46,548 nucleotides of DNA from Streptomyces sp. CC53 (GCF_001865245.1 NZ_MKXB01000227.1:1-46548); one strand, 5' to 3'; shown: positions 14,467-23,195, counted from the stretch's first letter. The notes: generated by a model not told the origin, from the sequence alone. Made by a program: numbers and translations.

Positions 14467-15759
14467 TCAGCGGGGCGCGATCGCGATGCGCAGACCGACG
14501 AACGTGTGGGGGGTGGTGCCGTCACCGGTCCAGGCGGCGAAGCCCGCGGGCTTGGTGAAGGTGACCTGGAAGCGGGGCCCGGACTCGAAGGTGGTGGCGG
14601 TCGCGGACCTCTGCGCCCGGGTCGCGGCGAGCGCGCGGGCCGTGGTGCGGAAGGAGTAGGGCACGCCGTCCGGGTTCGCGGTGGAGAAGAAGACGTCGGT
14701 GTTGACCGGTACGGCGGCCGTCTCGGCGGGCCGCAGCCGGTGCTTGTCCGCGGCGGGACGGGCCTGCCGGGTGCGGGCGTCGTACCGGTCCCCGTCGGTG
14801 AGGTAGCTGTACCGCGCGCCGTGCAGGGACCACCCGGCGGCGGAGGTGCGGGCGCGGGCGCCGCGCAGGTCCAGCACGGCCACGCCCTGGGAGCCGAGGA
14901 CGGTGAGGCGCTCGTGCGCGGTGCCGGGGTCGTCGACGACGACGGCGGTGTCCTCCTCAAGGCCGTAGACCCGGTCGTGCCCGGTGTCGGCAGCCAGGCG
15001 GTAGGCCCTGCCCTCCCGGCCGTCGGCCCCGGTGTGCGTGTCGACGAGGCCGGAACGCAGGAAGCCGAAGCCGCCGAGCGGCAGGTGGCCGAGCCGGGTG
15101 GGGTCGTCGAAGTACCCCGGGGCGCTGCCGTCCCGCAGCCCTTCGTACGATTCGCCGCCGGTCACCATGTGGGGTCCCGAGGCGATCTGGGCGCCGGCGG
15201 AGGTGCCGGCGACGACGGCGCCCCGGGCCAGTCGGGCGCGGATGGCGGCGAGCACCTTGGAGTCGGTCTGCCGCTCGCCGCGCAGCAGGGTCCTCACGTA
15301 CCGGTACTGGTCGCCGCCGCCGAAGAAGAAGCCCGTCATGGACTCGATCCGGGCGACGAGCGCGTCGGAGTCGGCGTGGGAGACGTGGTCGAGGTCGAGG
15401 GGGAGCCACTCGGCGTGGGCCGCGCCGTGCCTCGTGAGCACATCGGCGTAGTAGGCGCCGTTGCAGACGGAGTTGCTGCACCGGTCGGGGTCGTCCGCGT
15501 ACGGGTCCTGGCTCTCCGGCACGGAGGCGGCGGTGATGACGCCGATGCGGGCGGTGGCGCCGCCCGCGCGCCTGATGATCTCGCCGTAGACCCGTGTGTT
15601 GTCCTCCTTCAGCGCGCCGCCCACCAGGACCAGGGAGCCCGGCTTCGGTCGGGGCTCCGCGGTGGTCGCCGCGTGTGCGGCGGGAGCGGTGGCCAGCAGG
15701 GCGAGGGCGAGGCCGCCGGCGAGGGCGGTGCGGCGGGTGGGTCCAGGGTGGGCGCGCAT
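14467..15759 (-). CDS. secreted peptidase S51 / cyanophycinase-like protein
   Basis: This 430-residue protein has a signal peptide (MRAHPGPTRRTALAGG..., cleavage near AHA-ATT at 30) and a peptidase S51 domain. The nucleophile elbow is GTSAGA with Ser187; FFFGGGDQYRY at 144-154 and DTHTGADGREGRAYRL supply the other family motifs (Asp-Gln and His/Arg). Cyanophycinases cut beta-Asp-Arg dipeptides from cyanophycin. The extra C-terminal 130 residues are a beta-rich region of unknown role. Export suggests an extracellular substrate rather than a cell's own cyanophycin. It lies 159 bp after the M20 peptidase gene with a strong hairpin between, so it may have its own promoter. Substrate is inferred from the family. 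Confidence 0.87.
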   Translation of the reverse strand: MRAHPGPTRRTALAGGLALALLATAPAAHAATTAEPRPKPGSLVLVGGALKEDNTRVYGEIIRRAGGATARIGVITAASVPESQDPYADDPDRCSNSVCNGAYYADVLTRHGAAHAEWLPLDLDHVSHADSDALVARIESMTGFFFGGGDQYRYVRTLLRGERQTDSKVLAAIRARLARGAVVAGTSAGAQIASGPHMVTGGESYEGLRDGSAPGYFDDPTRLGHLPLGGFGFLRSGLVDTHTGADGREGRAYRLAADTGHDRVYGLEEDTAVVVDDPGTAHERLTVLGSQGVAVLDLRGARARTSAAGWSLHGARYSYLTDGDRYDARTRQARPAADKHRLRPAETAAVPVNTDVFFSTANPDGVPYSFRTTARALAATRAQRSATATTFESGPRFQVTFTKPAGFAAWTGDGTTPHTFVGLRIAIAPR

Positions 15760-15793
15760 GTGCGGTCTCCTCGGGGTGGGGCGGACAAGGCTG

Positions 15794-15833
15794 GGCGGGG
15801 CCGCCGCCGGACGTGGTCGGCGGCGGCCCCGCC
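15794..15833 (-). terminator. hairpin between M20 peptidase and S51 peptidase genes
   Basis: A perfect 15-bp stem (GGCGGGGCCGCCGCC at 15794-15808 with its complement at 15819-15833) and a 10-base loop lie downstream of the M20 gene on the minus strand. It probably terminates or attenuates the amino-acid transporter/M20 operon before the S51 gene. Confidence 0.55.
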
Positions 15834-15918
15834 GGTTCCGGCAGGCTGACGGGAGGGGGCTGCCGGAGCACGGGCGGGCGCGGCACCGGTCGTCCGGCGC
15901 GGCGCCCGCGGGGGCGGG

Positions 15919-17130
15919 TCAGGCGGGGGCGCCGCCGAGCTCGGCGATCAGCGCCGCCAGCACCGCGATGCGCTCGGGGGCGGTGGACACGTCGAGCCAC
16001 TCCTGCGGGGTGTGGTCCGCTCCCCCGACGGGGCCGAGGCCGTCCAGGGTGGGTACGCCCGTCCCTGCGATCAGGTTGGCGTCGCCGACTCCGCCGGTCC
16101 TCGCGGCCCCCAGGTCGAGGCCCACGGAGCGGGCCGCCCCGCGGGCGAGGTCCAGCATGCGGTGCGAGGCCGCGGTCTCCTCCAGGGGCGGGCACAGGTC
16201 GAGTTGCTCGACCGCGACCGCGGTGCCGGGGACGGCGGGCCGGTCGGCGGCCTCCCGGATGGCCCGCGCGACGCGGTGGACGTCGACGGTGGTGGCCGCC
16301 CTCACCTCGACGCGCAGTTCGGCCTCGGGGCAGACGATGTTGGTGCGGCTGCCGCCCCTGACGGTGCCGACGTTGACGGTGACGCCGTCCCAACGCCCGT
16401 TCAGAGCCTGGAGGTCGACGATCAGGTGGGCGGCCGTGAGCGCGGCGTTGGCGCCGCGTTCGGGTTCGATCCCGGCGTGTGCGGCCCGGCCGGTGACGGT
16501 GAGCCGGAAGTCGGCCACGCCCTTGCGGGCGATGACGAGGTCGCCGTTCTCCCGGGCGCATTCCAGGCCGAGCCCGAAGTGGACGCCGTCGGCGGCGCGC
16601 TCGGTGACGGCGCGGCTGGCCGGGGAGCCGATCTCCTCGTCCGGCGTGGCGAGGAAGACGAGCTCGTCGTAGGCGTGGTGGCCGTGCGCGTCGAGGACCC
16701 GGAGCGCCGACACCCCGGCCAGCAGGCCGCCCTTGTCGTCGCTGACGCCCGGACCCGTCGCGACGGTACCGCGGAGGGTGAACGGCCGCGCGGCGGCGGT
16801 TCCCCGGTCGAAGACGGTGTCCATGTGCCCGGCGAGGAGGATCCTGCGGCCGCCCTCGGCGGCGGTGAGCGCGCCCTTCCTGCGGGCGACCAGGACGTCT
16901 CCCGTGCGGTGCCGCCCGGTCGCCGGGGGCGTGACCCGCTGCACGGTGAAGCCGAGGCCGCGCAGGTGTTCCTGCACGCGGTCGGCGACCTCGTTGACGC
17001 CTTCGGCGTCGTGGGAGCCGGAGTCCACGGAGACGAGGGCCTCCAGGTCGGCGAGGTAGCGGGGCTGGAGCCGGCGGGCGAGGTGCAGGAACCGCGCGGT
17101 GAGCTGCCGGGGCCGCGGCGGGGCGCTCAC
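15919..17130 (-). CDS. M20 family metallopeptidase (carboxypeptidase G2-like)
   Basis: This 403-residue protein is a zinc-dependent M20 amidohydrolase/peptidase without a signal peptide. The metal-site motifs are visible: LLAGHMDTV, GPGVSDDKGG and ATPDEEIGS. The dimerisation-domain segment GRAAHAGIEPERGANAA and the late VGGADHTPQEW motif are also present. Such enzymes split peptides, N-acyl amino acids or glutamate conjugates. The GTG start overlaps the ATPase stop (GTGA), so it is cotranscribed with a polar amino-acid importer. The likely job is cytoplasmic cleavage of the dipeptide or acyl amino acid that the transporter brings in. The exact substrate is unknown. Confidence 0.88.
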   Translation of the reverse strand: MSAPPRPRQLTARFLHLARRLQPRYLADLEALVSVDSGSHDAEGVNEVADRVQEHLRGLGFTVQRVTPPATGRHRTGDVLVARRKGALTAAEGGRRILLAGHMDTVFDRGTAAARPFTLRGTVATGPGVSDDKGGLLAGVSALRVLDAHGHHAYDELVFLATPDEEIGSPASRAVTERAADGVHFGLGLECARENGDLVIARKGVADFRLTVTGRAAHAGIEPERGANAALTAAHLIVDLQALNGRWDGVTVNVGTVRGGSRTNIVCPEAELRVEVRAATTVDVHRVARAIREAADRPAVPGTAVAVEQLDLCPPLEETAASHRMLDLARGAARSVGLDLGAARTGGVGDANLIAGTGVPTLDGLGPVGGADHTPQEWLDVSTAPERIAVLAALIAELGGAPA

Positions 17131-17891
17131 AGGACCTTGGACAGGAACGCGCGGGTGCGCTCCTGCTCCGGGTCGGTGAGCACCCGGCGGGGGTCGCCGG
17201 CCTCGACGACGACGCCCTGGTCCATGAAGACGGCGGTGTCGCCGACCTCCCGGGCGAAGCCGATCTCGTGGGTGACGACGACCATGGTCATGCCGTCGGC
17301 GGCGAGCCGCCGCATCACGTCGAGGACGTCGCCGACGAGTTCGGGGTCCAGTGCGGACGTGGGCTCGTCGAAGAGCATCAGTGTGGGTTGCATCGCCAGG
17401 GCGCGGGCGATGGCTACGCGCTGCTGCTGGCCGCCGGACAGTTCCGCCGGGTAGTGGTGGCCCCGGTCGCCCAGGCCGACCTGCTCCAGCAGCAGCTGCG
17501 CCTGCTCGCGGGCCTCCCTCTTGGGCACGCGGCGGACCCGCACGGGCGCTTCGGCGATGTTGTCGAGCGCGGTCATGTGGGGGAAGAGGTTGAACCGCTG
17601 GAACACCATGCCGATGTCCCGGCGGCGTGCGGCGACCTCACGCTCCCGCAGTTCGTGGAGCCTCCCCCCGTGCAGGCGGTGGCCGACGAGGGCGCCGTCG
17701 ACGGTGAGTCTGCCGCCGTCGACCTTCTCCAGGTGGTTGATGCAGCGCAGGAACGTCGACTTGCCGGAGCCGGACGGGCCCAGCAGGCAGCACACCTGGC
17801 CGCGTTCGACGGTGAGGTCGATGCCCTTGAGCACCTCCAGCCTGCCGAACCGCTTGCGGACGCCTTCCGCCCGCACCATCGTGGCGGTCAC
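17127..17891 (-). CDS. polar amino-acid ABC importer ATPase (GlnQ/HisP type)
   Basis: This 254-residue ATPase has Walker A GPSGSGKST, signature LSGGQQQRV, Walker B LMLFDEPTSALDPELVGDVLDVM and switch VTHEIGFAREV, all typical of the polar amino-acid family. The GTG at 17891 is preferred over an ATG four codons later because AAGGAGG lies seven bases upstream and the GTG overlaps the permease stop (GTGA). It forms a complete importer with the permease and binding protein encoded upstream. Confidence 0.93.
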   Translation of the reverse strand: MTATMVRAEGVRKRFGRLEVLKGIDLTVERGQVCCLLGPSGSGKSTFLRCINHLEKVDGGRLTVDGALVGHRLHGGRLHELREREVAARRRDIGMVFQRFNLFPHMTALDNIAEAPVRVRRVPKREAREQAQLLLEQVGLGDRGHHYPAELSGGQQQRVAIARALAMQPTLMLFDEPTSALDPELVGDVLDVMRRLAADGMTMVVVTHEIGFAREVGDTAVFMDQGVVVEAGDPRRVLTDPEQERTRAFLSKVL

Positions 17892-18850
17892 CGGCGGTCC
17901 TCCTTGTCCTTCGTGCCGATCAGCCCGGTGGCCGCGCCGAAGGCGCGCCGCAGCGGGGAGACGTGCCCGGCGCGGACCGAGCCGCGGCCGTAGCGGCGCT
18001 CCAGCCACGCCTGGGGGACGCTGAGCAGGGTCACCAGGGCGAGGTACCAGATGCTGGCGACCACCAGCATGGGGATGACCTGGTAGTTCTGCGCGTACAC
18101 GTCCTGGATGTTGGACATCAGGTCGTGCGCGGAGATCACCGAGACGAGGGCGGTCATCTTGAGCATGTTGATGGTCTCGTTGCCCATCGGGGGGATGATG
18201 ACCCGCATCGCCTGGGGCAGGACGATCCTGCGCATGGTGAGTGCCGGGCGCATGCCGAGGGAGTGCGCCGCCTCCGTCTGGCCGGTGTCCACGGACTGGA
18301 TGCCGGCGCGGACGATTTCGGAGGCGTACGCGGCCTCGTTGAGGCCGAGGGCGAGCAGCGCGGCGACCGCGGGGGTGAGCAGGCTGTTGGTCTCGGCCTG
18401 GAAGAACGTGATGCCGGTGAAGGGGACGCCGATCTTCACATGGGTGTACAGGGCGCCCGCGTACCCCCAGAAGATGATCTGCACGAGCAGGGGGGTGCCG
18501 CGGAAGACCCACACGAACGCGTTGGCGATGCCGTACAGCACGGGGCTGGTGGACAGCCTCATGACGGCGATGAGCGTCCCCAGCCCCAGGCCGAGCGCCA
18601 TGGCGGCGGCGGTCAGCCAGAGGGTGGTGGCGAGGCCGTCGAAGACGAGGTCCGCGAACAGGTAGTCGCCGACGACGTCCCAGCGCAGGTTGTCGTTCCT
18701 CGCGAGCGAGCCGACGAGGCCGGCCAGGGCCAGGACGGAGGCCGCGGCGGCGGCCCAGCGCCCGTAGTGGCGTACGGGCACCACGTCGGGTTCGGTGGTG
18801 GCGGCGCCGGCGGGGGGCGCGGCGAGTGCGGCCTCGGTGTCGGTCGCCAT
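17888..18850 (-). CDS. polar amino-acid ABC importer permease (HisM/GlnP type)
   Basis: This 320-residue protein carries the His/Glu/Gln/Arg/opine permease domain. Examples are FVWVFRGTPLLVQIIFWGYA and the EAA loop EAAHSLGMRPALTMRRIVLPQA followed by RVIIPPMGNETINMLK. About six hydrophobic segments are present. An acidic, alanine-rich cytoplasmic tail of roughly 30 residues precedes the first helix. The ATG overlaps the stop of the binding-protein gene by one base (TGATG). A single permease gene implies a homodimeric channel. Confidence 0.93.
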   Translation of the reverse strand: MATDTEAALAAPPAGAATTEPDVVPVRHYGRWAAAAASVLALAGLVGSLARNDNLRWDVVGDYLFADLVFDGLATTLWLTAAAMALGLGLGTLIAVMRLSTSPVLYGIANAFVWVFRGTPLLVQIIFWGYAGALYTHVKIGVPFTGITFFQAETNSLLTPAVAALLALGLNEAAYASEIVRAGIQSVDTGQTEAAHSLGMRPALTMRRIVLPQAMRVIIPPMGNETINMLKMTALVSVISAHDLMSNIQDVYAQNYQVIPMLVVASIWYLALVTLLSVPQAWLERRYGRGSVRAGHVSPLRRAFGAATGLIGTKDKEDRR

Positions 18851-19797
18851 CAGTCCACCGCGGCGTTCTTGGTGGCTTCCTCCACGGCGATGGAGGCCAC
18901 CCCGTACTTGTCGTAGATCTTGGTGACGGTGCCGTCGTCGATCAGGGTCTGGAGCGCCTTCCGGATGGCGTCGGTGAGTGCGGGCAGGTGCTTGCTCACC
19001 GCGATGCCGTTGGGTGAGGCCTCGTAGCCGCCGGGGGCGGCGGGGTCCTCCACCAGGTCGAACGCCTTCCCTTCGTCGGCGGTCTTCGCCACCCAGCCCG
19101 CGGCGGGCTTGGTGAGCACCTGCGCGACGACCTTGCCCGACCGCAGGGCGAGCTGCGCGTCGGAGTCCTTGGGGTAGGTCTGGATGTCGATCTTCTGCCG
19201 ACCGGCCTTCGTGCAGGACGCCTGGTGGCTCCTGAGCAGGTCGAGCTGGTTGGTGGCGACCTGGACGGCGACCTTCCGGCCGCACAGTCCGTCCAGGTCG
19301 GCGATCGAGGACGGGTTGCCGTCAGCGACGAGGATGCCGGAGCCGGACCGCGAGTAGTCCACGAAGTCGACGACCTGCTGGCGCTCCTTGTTGTCGGTGA
19401 TGGCCGACATGGCGACGTCGAACGTGCCGGCCTGGATGGCGGGCACGATCCCGTCGAACTTCTGCGGGGTGAAGGCGAACGTCACGCCGAGCTTCGCGCC
19501 CAGGGCCTGGCCGAGGTCGTAGTCGAGGCCGGTCAGCTCGCTCCCGCCCTCCTTCACGAACATCTCGAAGGGCGGGTAGGGCACGTCGGTGGCCACCCGC
19601 ACCGTGCCGGTCCTCTTGATCTTCTCCGGCAGCAGGTCGTGCAGGGCCTGGTCCTTTGCGATCTCCACTCCGGCGACGGAGACCTTGCCGGCCGCCGCGG
19701 GGGCGGGGGCGTCGCCGGAGCTGCAGGCGGAGAGCGCGGTGAGCGCCAGGGCCGCCGCGGCGGCGGCCGCGGCGCGCTGGGCGGGACGAGCGTTCAT
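18850..19797 (-). CDS. polar amino-acid ABC substrate-binding lipoprotein (family 3)
   Basis: This 315-residue family 3 binding protein has a signal peptide with lipobox LSAC (Cys25). The core contains VRVATDVPYPPFEMF, GLDYDLGQALGAKLG, FDGIVPAIQAGTFDVAMSAITDN and the closing PNGIAVSKHLPALTDAIRKALQ, all standard for polar amino-acid receptors. The ATG at 19797 was chosen over an in-frame upstream start because the signal peptide begins there. It is the first gene of the operon binding protein-permease-ATPase-M20 peptidase. The ligand could be an amino acid, opine or short aspartyl peptide. It faces away from the second S51 gene across a 339-bp gap. Confidence 0.92.
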   Translation of the reverse strand: MNARPAQRAAAAAAAALALTALSACSSGDAPAPAAAGKVSVAGVEIAKDQALHDLLPEKIKRTGTVRVATDVPYPPFEMFVKEGGSELTGLDYDLGQALGAKLGVTFAFTPQKFDGIVPAIQAGTFDVAMSAITDNKERQQVVDFVDYSRSGSGILVADGNPSSIADLDGLCGRKVAVQVATNQLDLLRSHQASCTKAGRQKIDIQTYPKDSDAQLALRSGKVVAQVLTKPAAGWVAKTADEGKAFDLVEDPAAPGGYEASPNGIAVSKHLPALTDAIRKALQTLIDDGTVTKIYDKYGVASIAVEEATKNAAVD

Positions 19798-20136
19798 GGT
19801 GGGGAGCCTCTCGGAGTCTTCGCCGACGGAATCCTGTCGTCGGCGCACAGCAGGGAAGGTACAGATCTCGCATCCACTTGACTAGATGTATCGCACGTTA
19901 CGCTTCCGCGCCGCCAACGCCTCCCCCCGGTCATGGGCGCCCACATCGGTTGGAAACCGTCGATTCGACCTGCTTCTGCCGCGTGACCACCGACGAACCG
20001 GGTCACCACGTCATACATCTTCCGCGCCAGCGGATCGGCTTGTATGTTCCGCTACCAATCCCCAGGCGACTCCTCTCCGTCAGCGGCGACCGCCGACGCA
20101 TGGCGGAACGGCGCCGCTCCCCCCTTCGGAGCCCCC
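19798..20136. other. divergent intergenic region, no gene
   Basis: This gap holds the promoters of the amino-acid importer operon (minus) and the second S51 gene (plus). It is less GC-rich than its surroundings. TTGACT at 19878-19883 could be a plus-strand -35, but no convincing -10 was found at normal spacing. CATACA (20012) and TGTATG (20041) form a spaced inverted repeat. No RNA gene or riboswitch was recognised. Confidence 0.4.
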
Positions 20137-21294
20137 GTGACGACACGCCCTGCCCGCAGGACCGCCCGCACAGCCGCCGCGCTTCTCGCCGTGGCGCTGC
20201 CCCTCGCCGTCCCGCAGCCCGCCCAGGCCGCCACGGACCGCATCCGACTCGGCAGCTCAGCCGACGTCAGCCGCAGCTCGTGGAAGGGTCCCGCGTACAC
20301 CATGAACGGTGCCGGGGGCGTCGTGACGGCCTCGATGAGCCGTGCCGTCGACGAGATCCGCGGCGGCACGGGAAGCCTCGACGTCGTCGTCCTCGCCGGT
20401 TCCGCGCCCACCTCGGGAAGCCCGACGCCGGAATGCGACACGATCATGGGCCTGGCGGGCGTCAACTCCTGTACGACGTGGACGCTCACCAGCCCCCAGG
20501 ACGGCGACGACAGCGAGGTCAACACCGACATCCGCAACGCCGAGTTCGTGTACTTCGCAGGCGGTGACCAGTGCCGCTACGCGGCCTGGAAGGGCACCGC
20601 CCTCGAAGCGTCCGTCGAGTCCGTCGTCGCCAAGGGCGGGGGCGCGGGCGGCGGCAGTGCCGGCCACCACATCAACAGCCCCCTGGTGTACGACGCCTGC
20701 CGCGGCAGCGTCACCAGCTCCGAGGCGCTCGCCAACCCGTACCACCGCGACATCAGCTTCACGACGGGCATGTTCGAGTGGGCCGACTACGGCGGCGTCG
20801 TCAACGGCTCCCACTTCGTCGCCCGCGACCGCATGGGCCGGACCCTGGCCTTCGTCGCCCGTGCGGTGCAGGACGGCCTCACCGCGGGAGGCGCGGCCTG
20901 GGGCGTGGGCGTCGAGGAGGGCGGCGGCTCCCTCCACATCGACCGCAACGGCCTCGGCACCCCGTACGGCAAGGACGCCTACGTGGTGCTCGCCGACCAC
21001 ACGCCCGAACAGGCCGTCGCCCGGAAGCCGCTGACGTACGAGGGCTTCAAGATCTGGCGCCTCGCCCCGGGGACCACCTTCGACTTCAGGAACCGCCCCG
21101 ACTGCGGCTACTACCTGCGCAGCGTGACCGCCGGCGTGCCCGACCCGGACCTCTACCACGGCACACCCGTCACGGACTGCGGCGCGAGCGGCGGCGCCGC
21201 GCTGGCGGAGAGCGAATCGAACGACACCCGCGACACCGCCGACGACGCCACCGCCCTGCCGTCCCCCGCGACCCTCACCGGCGACATGAAGTAG
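20137..21294 (+). CDS. secreted peptidase S51-like protein, interrupted by in-frame TAG
   Basis: The 385-residue product up to the TAG has a signal peptide (MTTRPARRTARTAAAL..., cleavage near AQA-ATD) and an S51-like domain. VYFAGGDQCRYAAWKG and the elbow GGGSAGHH with Ser174 correspond to the cyanophycinase motifs, although GTSAGA is replaced by GGSAGH. The GTG at 20137 is chosen because GGAG lies upstream and the signal begins there; longer in-frame starts would place 31 polar residues before it. The chain stops at TAG (21292-21294) within the pre-peptidase C-terminal (PPC) domain, just after ESESNDTRDTADDATALPSP. The rest of that domain follows in the same frame. The catalytic domain is intact, so a truncated enzyme may still work. 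Confidence 0.82.
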   Translation: MTTRPARRTARTAAALLAVALPLAVPQPAQAATDRIRLGSSADVSRSSWKGPAYTMNGAGGVVTASMSRAVDEIRGGTGSLDVVVLAGSAPTSGSPTPECDTIMGLAGVNSCTTWTLTSPQDGDDSEVNTDIRNAEFVYFAGGDQCRYAAWKGTALEASVESVVAKGGGAGGGSAGHHINSPLVYDACRGSVTSSEALANPYHRDISFTTGMFEWADYGGVVNGSHFVARDRMGRTLAFVARAVQDGLTAGGAAWGVGVEEGGGSLHIDRNGLGTPYGKDAYVVLADHTPEQAVARKPLTYEGFKIWRLAPGTTFDFRNRPDCGYYLRSVTAGVPDPDLYHGTPVTDCGASGGAALAESESNDTRDTADDATALPSPATLTGDMK

Positions 21295-21564
21295 ACCGAC
21301 GACCGCGACTACTTCCGGGTCTCCCTCGCCTCCGGGCAGACCGCCTCGCTGACCTGCGCCGTTCCCGCCGCCTACGACGCGGACGTGTACTGGCTGGACT
21401 CGGCGGGCAGCACCCTGACCCGCTCCGTGAACGACGGCGGGGGCGCGGACGAGTCGCTGACCTTCACCCGCACCGCCTCCGGCACCGGCACCTACCACGT
21501 CGACATCGAGGCGTACAGCGGGTCCGGTGCCTCCCCGTACACCTGCACCCTGTCGAAGCAGTGA
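21295..21564 (+). pseudogene. in-frame remainder of the PPC domain beyond the TAG
   Basis: These 89 codons continue the preceding frame without a gap: TDDRDYFRVSLASGQTASLTC, DADVYWLDSAGSTL, GTYHVDIEAYSGSGASPYTC, then TGA. They are the second half of a bacterial pre-peptidase C-terminal domain whose first half ends at the TAG. No ribosome-binding site or start precedes them, so they would be made only by readthrough. Full-length product with readthrough would be 475 residues. A recent nonsense mutation, a sequencing error or programmed readthrough are the options. Confidence 0.75.
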
Positions 21565-21573
21565 GGGAGCGGG

Positions 21574-21608
21574 CCGGGCGGCGCCCGGCACCCCGAGACG
21601 CCGCCCGG
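21574..21608. terminator. hairpin between convergent genes
   Basis: CCGGGCGGCG (21574-21583) pairs with CGCCGCCCGG (21599-21608) around a 15-base loop. It lies between the end of the S51-like gene and the end of the convergent dehydrogenase gene and can serve both. Confidence 0.55.
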
Positions 21609-21612
21609 GCCC

Positions 21613-22311
21613 TCACGGCGAGGCGGCCGCGGTCCGCGCCGTGCGGCCCGCGGGTGCCTCGGCCGCCGTGAGGGCGTCGAGGATCGTCTGCACCGCCTCG
21701 TCGACCGTACGCCCGCGGGGCAGGGCGGGCGGGGCGCCCACCACGGCGCGCTCCGCGAACCCGGACTCGACGTGCGGCAGCCGGATGTCCAGGACGGCCG
21801 GGCCGGTGCGCCGCCGCTCCCGGCGCACCGCGGTCAGCCAGGCGGCCAGCGCGGCCTTCGACGCGGCGTAGTCCGCCATGCCCGCGGGTACGGCGTCCAC
21901 CACGACGCCGGTCACCGCGGCGAGGGCGCCGCCCGGCGGCACGGCGGGGAGGGCCGCGCGGAGGACGGCCACGGGGGCCAGCGCGTTGACCGTCAGCAGG
22001 TGCTCGGCGACCGTGTCGCCGACCGCCTCGGCCGGGCCGAAGGCGGCCACACCCACGCAGACCACGACCGCGTCGAGACCCCCGAGCTCGTGCACCGCCC
22101 ACGGCACGGTGCCGGAGCAGCCGTCGAGGTCGTAGGCGTCGAAGTGGCGGGCCGGCGCGCCACCGCAGGCGGCGGCGACCCGCGCGAGGGAGGCCGGGTC
22201 GCGGCCCGCCACCGCGACGCCGGCCCCACGCTCGTGCAGTCGCCGCGCCAGGGCGGCGCCGATGGCTCCCGTCGCGCCGGGCACGAGGATGCGCGCGCCT
22301 TTCACGTCCAT
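21613..22311 (-). CDS. short-chain dehydrogenase/reductase
   Basis: This 232-residue protein is an SDR-family oxidoreductase. The NAD(P)-binding glycine motif is GATGAIGAA near residue 13, and the catalytic pair is YAASK with the usual upstream hydroxyl region (AAVTGVVVDAV). The NNAG-like strand reads VVVCVGVAAFG, so the motif is weakly conserved. AGGAGG precedes the ATG. It begins a group of genes around a photolyase and carotenoid cluster; similar dehydrogenases are seen near crt genes in other Streptomyces, but no carotenoid step can be assigned. Confidence 0.85.
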   Translation of the reverse strand: MDVKGARILVPGATGAIGAALARRLHERGAGVAVAGRDPASLARVAAACGGAPARHFDAYDLDGCSGTVPWAVHELGGLDAVVVCVGVAAFGPAEAVGDTVAEHLLTVNALAPVAVLRAALPAVPPGGALAAVTGVVVDAVPAGMADYAASKAALAAWLTAVRRERRRTGPAVLDIRLPHVESGFAERAVVGAPPALPRGRTVDEAVQTILDALTAAEAPAGRTARTAAASP

Positions 22312-22592
22312 GGTCCGCCTCCTGCTTCCTGGTCCTGTTCGCCGGTGTGTTCCGGTAGCGGAGCGTCCCCGCCCCGGGCGGCCCGGTCGCGGCGTGCCCG
22401 CGGGCCCTACGCGTCCGGGCCGCGGGGCGGCGTGCGCCGGAGGCCCGGACGCGGGCCTCGCGATCGTCGGGCGTCGTGGCCGCAGGGCGCCCCGGCCGAT
22501 GGAGGCCGACCGGCCGGGGCGGGCTCGGTCCGGCCGGAGCCGGGAGCCCGCCGGCCTGGCGGGGCGTCCCGGCGCGGCGTCCTCGGCACGGG

Positions 22593-23195
22593 TCAGTCCC
22601 GGCCTGACGAGGTGACGGCCCGGGCGGCGTCCGTGGCCCGGACTGACGCGGCGTCCGCAGGCAGGGCTTCCGGCGCCCGGGAGAGGGCCTCCTGGCGGGC
22701 CTGGCGCCGCGCGGCGAGGGACTCGCGCGCCGCCTCGCGGGGGTGGCGCCGCCGCCAGTAGGGGTTGTCGTGCGGCAGCGTGCCCGACACCCGCCCGTAC
22801 ATGCCGAAGCATGCGATGACCAGGCCCATGACGAAGCTGAACATGACGTTGGTCATGCCGAAGTCGAGGACGTTGGCCGGGCGGTCCAGGGTGAAGACGT
22901 GGTAGAAGCCGCTGAGCACGAACAGCGTGCCGACCGTCATGTTCAGGGTCGACGCGACGTTGCCGCCGACCACGGCCCCGCCGACGAGGACGAGTCCCAC
23001 GACGACCGAGATCAGGCTGAGCACGCCGTTGGTCGTCATCCCCGCGATCTGGGTCCCGTCCGTGTCGAAGGGGCTCAGCCGGTCCGCGAAACCCAGGCAG
23101 CCGAACACCAGCAGGATCACACCGCACAGCCCGGCCCCGTACCGGTACACCTGGGCCAGCCGGTGGTCCACGGGCAGTTCCTCGCGCAGCCTCAT
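22593..23195 (-). CDS. DUF4383 membrane protein
   Basis: This 200-residue protein has four hydrophobic helices: YRYGAGLCGVILLVFGCLGF, NGVLSLISVVVGLVLVGGAV, TLNMTVGTLFVLSGFYHVF and TNVMFSFVMGLVIACFGMYG. The pattern matches the actinobacterial DUF4383 family. The C-terminal 50 residues are charged and cytoplasmic in character. GAGAGGA precedes the ATG. No function is known. It is divergent from the photolyase gene, which suggests shared light or stress control. The 281-bp gap to the dehydrogenase gene on its downstream side contains only GC-rich inverted repeats. Confidence 0.8.
   Translation of the reverse strand: MRLREELPVDHRLAQVYRYGAGLCGVILLVFGCLGFADRLSPFDTDGTQIAGMTTNGVLSLISVVVGLVLVGGAVVGGNVASTLNMTVGTLFVLSGFYHVFTLDRPANVLDFGMTNVMFSFVMGLVIACFGMYGRVSGTLPHDNPYWRRRHPREAARESLAARRQARQEALSRAPEALPADAASVRATDAARAVTSSGRD

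Noticed and set aside
22312..22592. Possible gene in the gap between the dehydrogenase and DUF4383 genes
   Set aside because: Only GC-rich inverted repeats and shadow frames are present.
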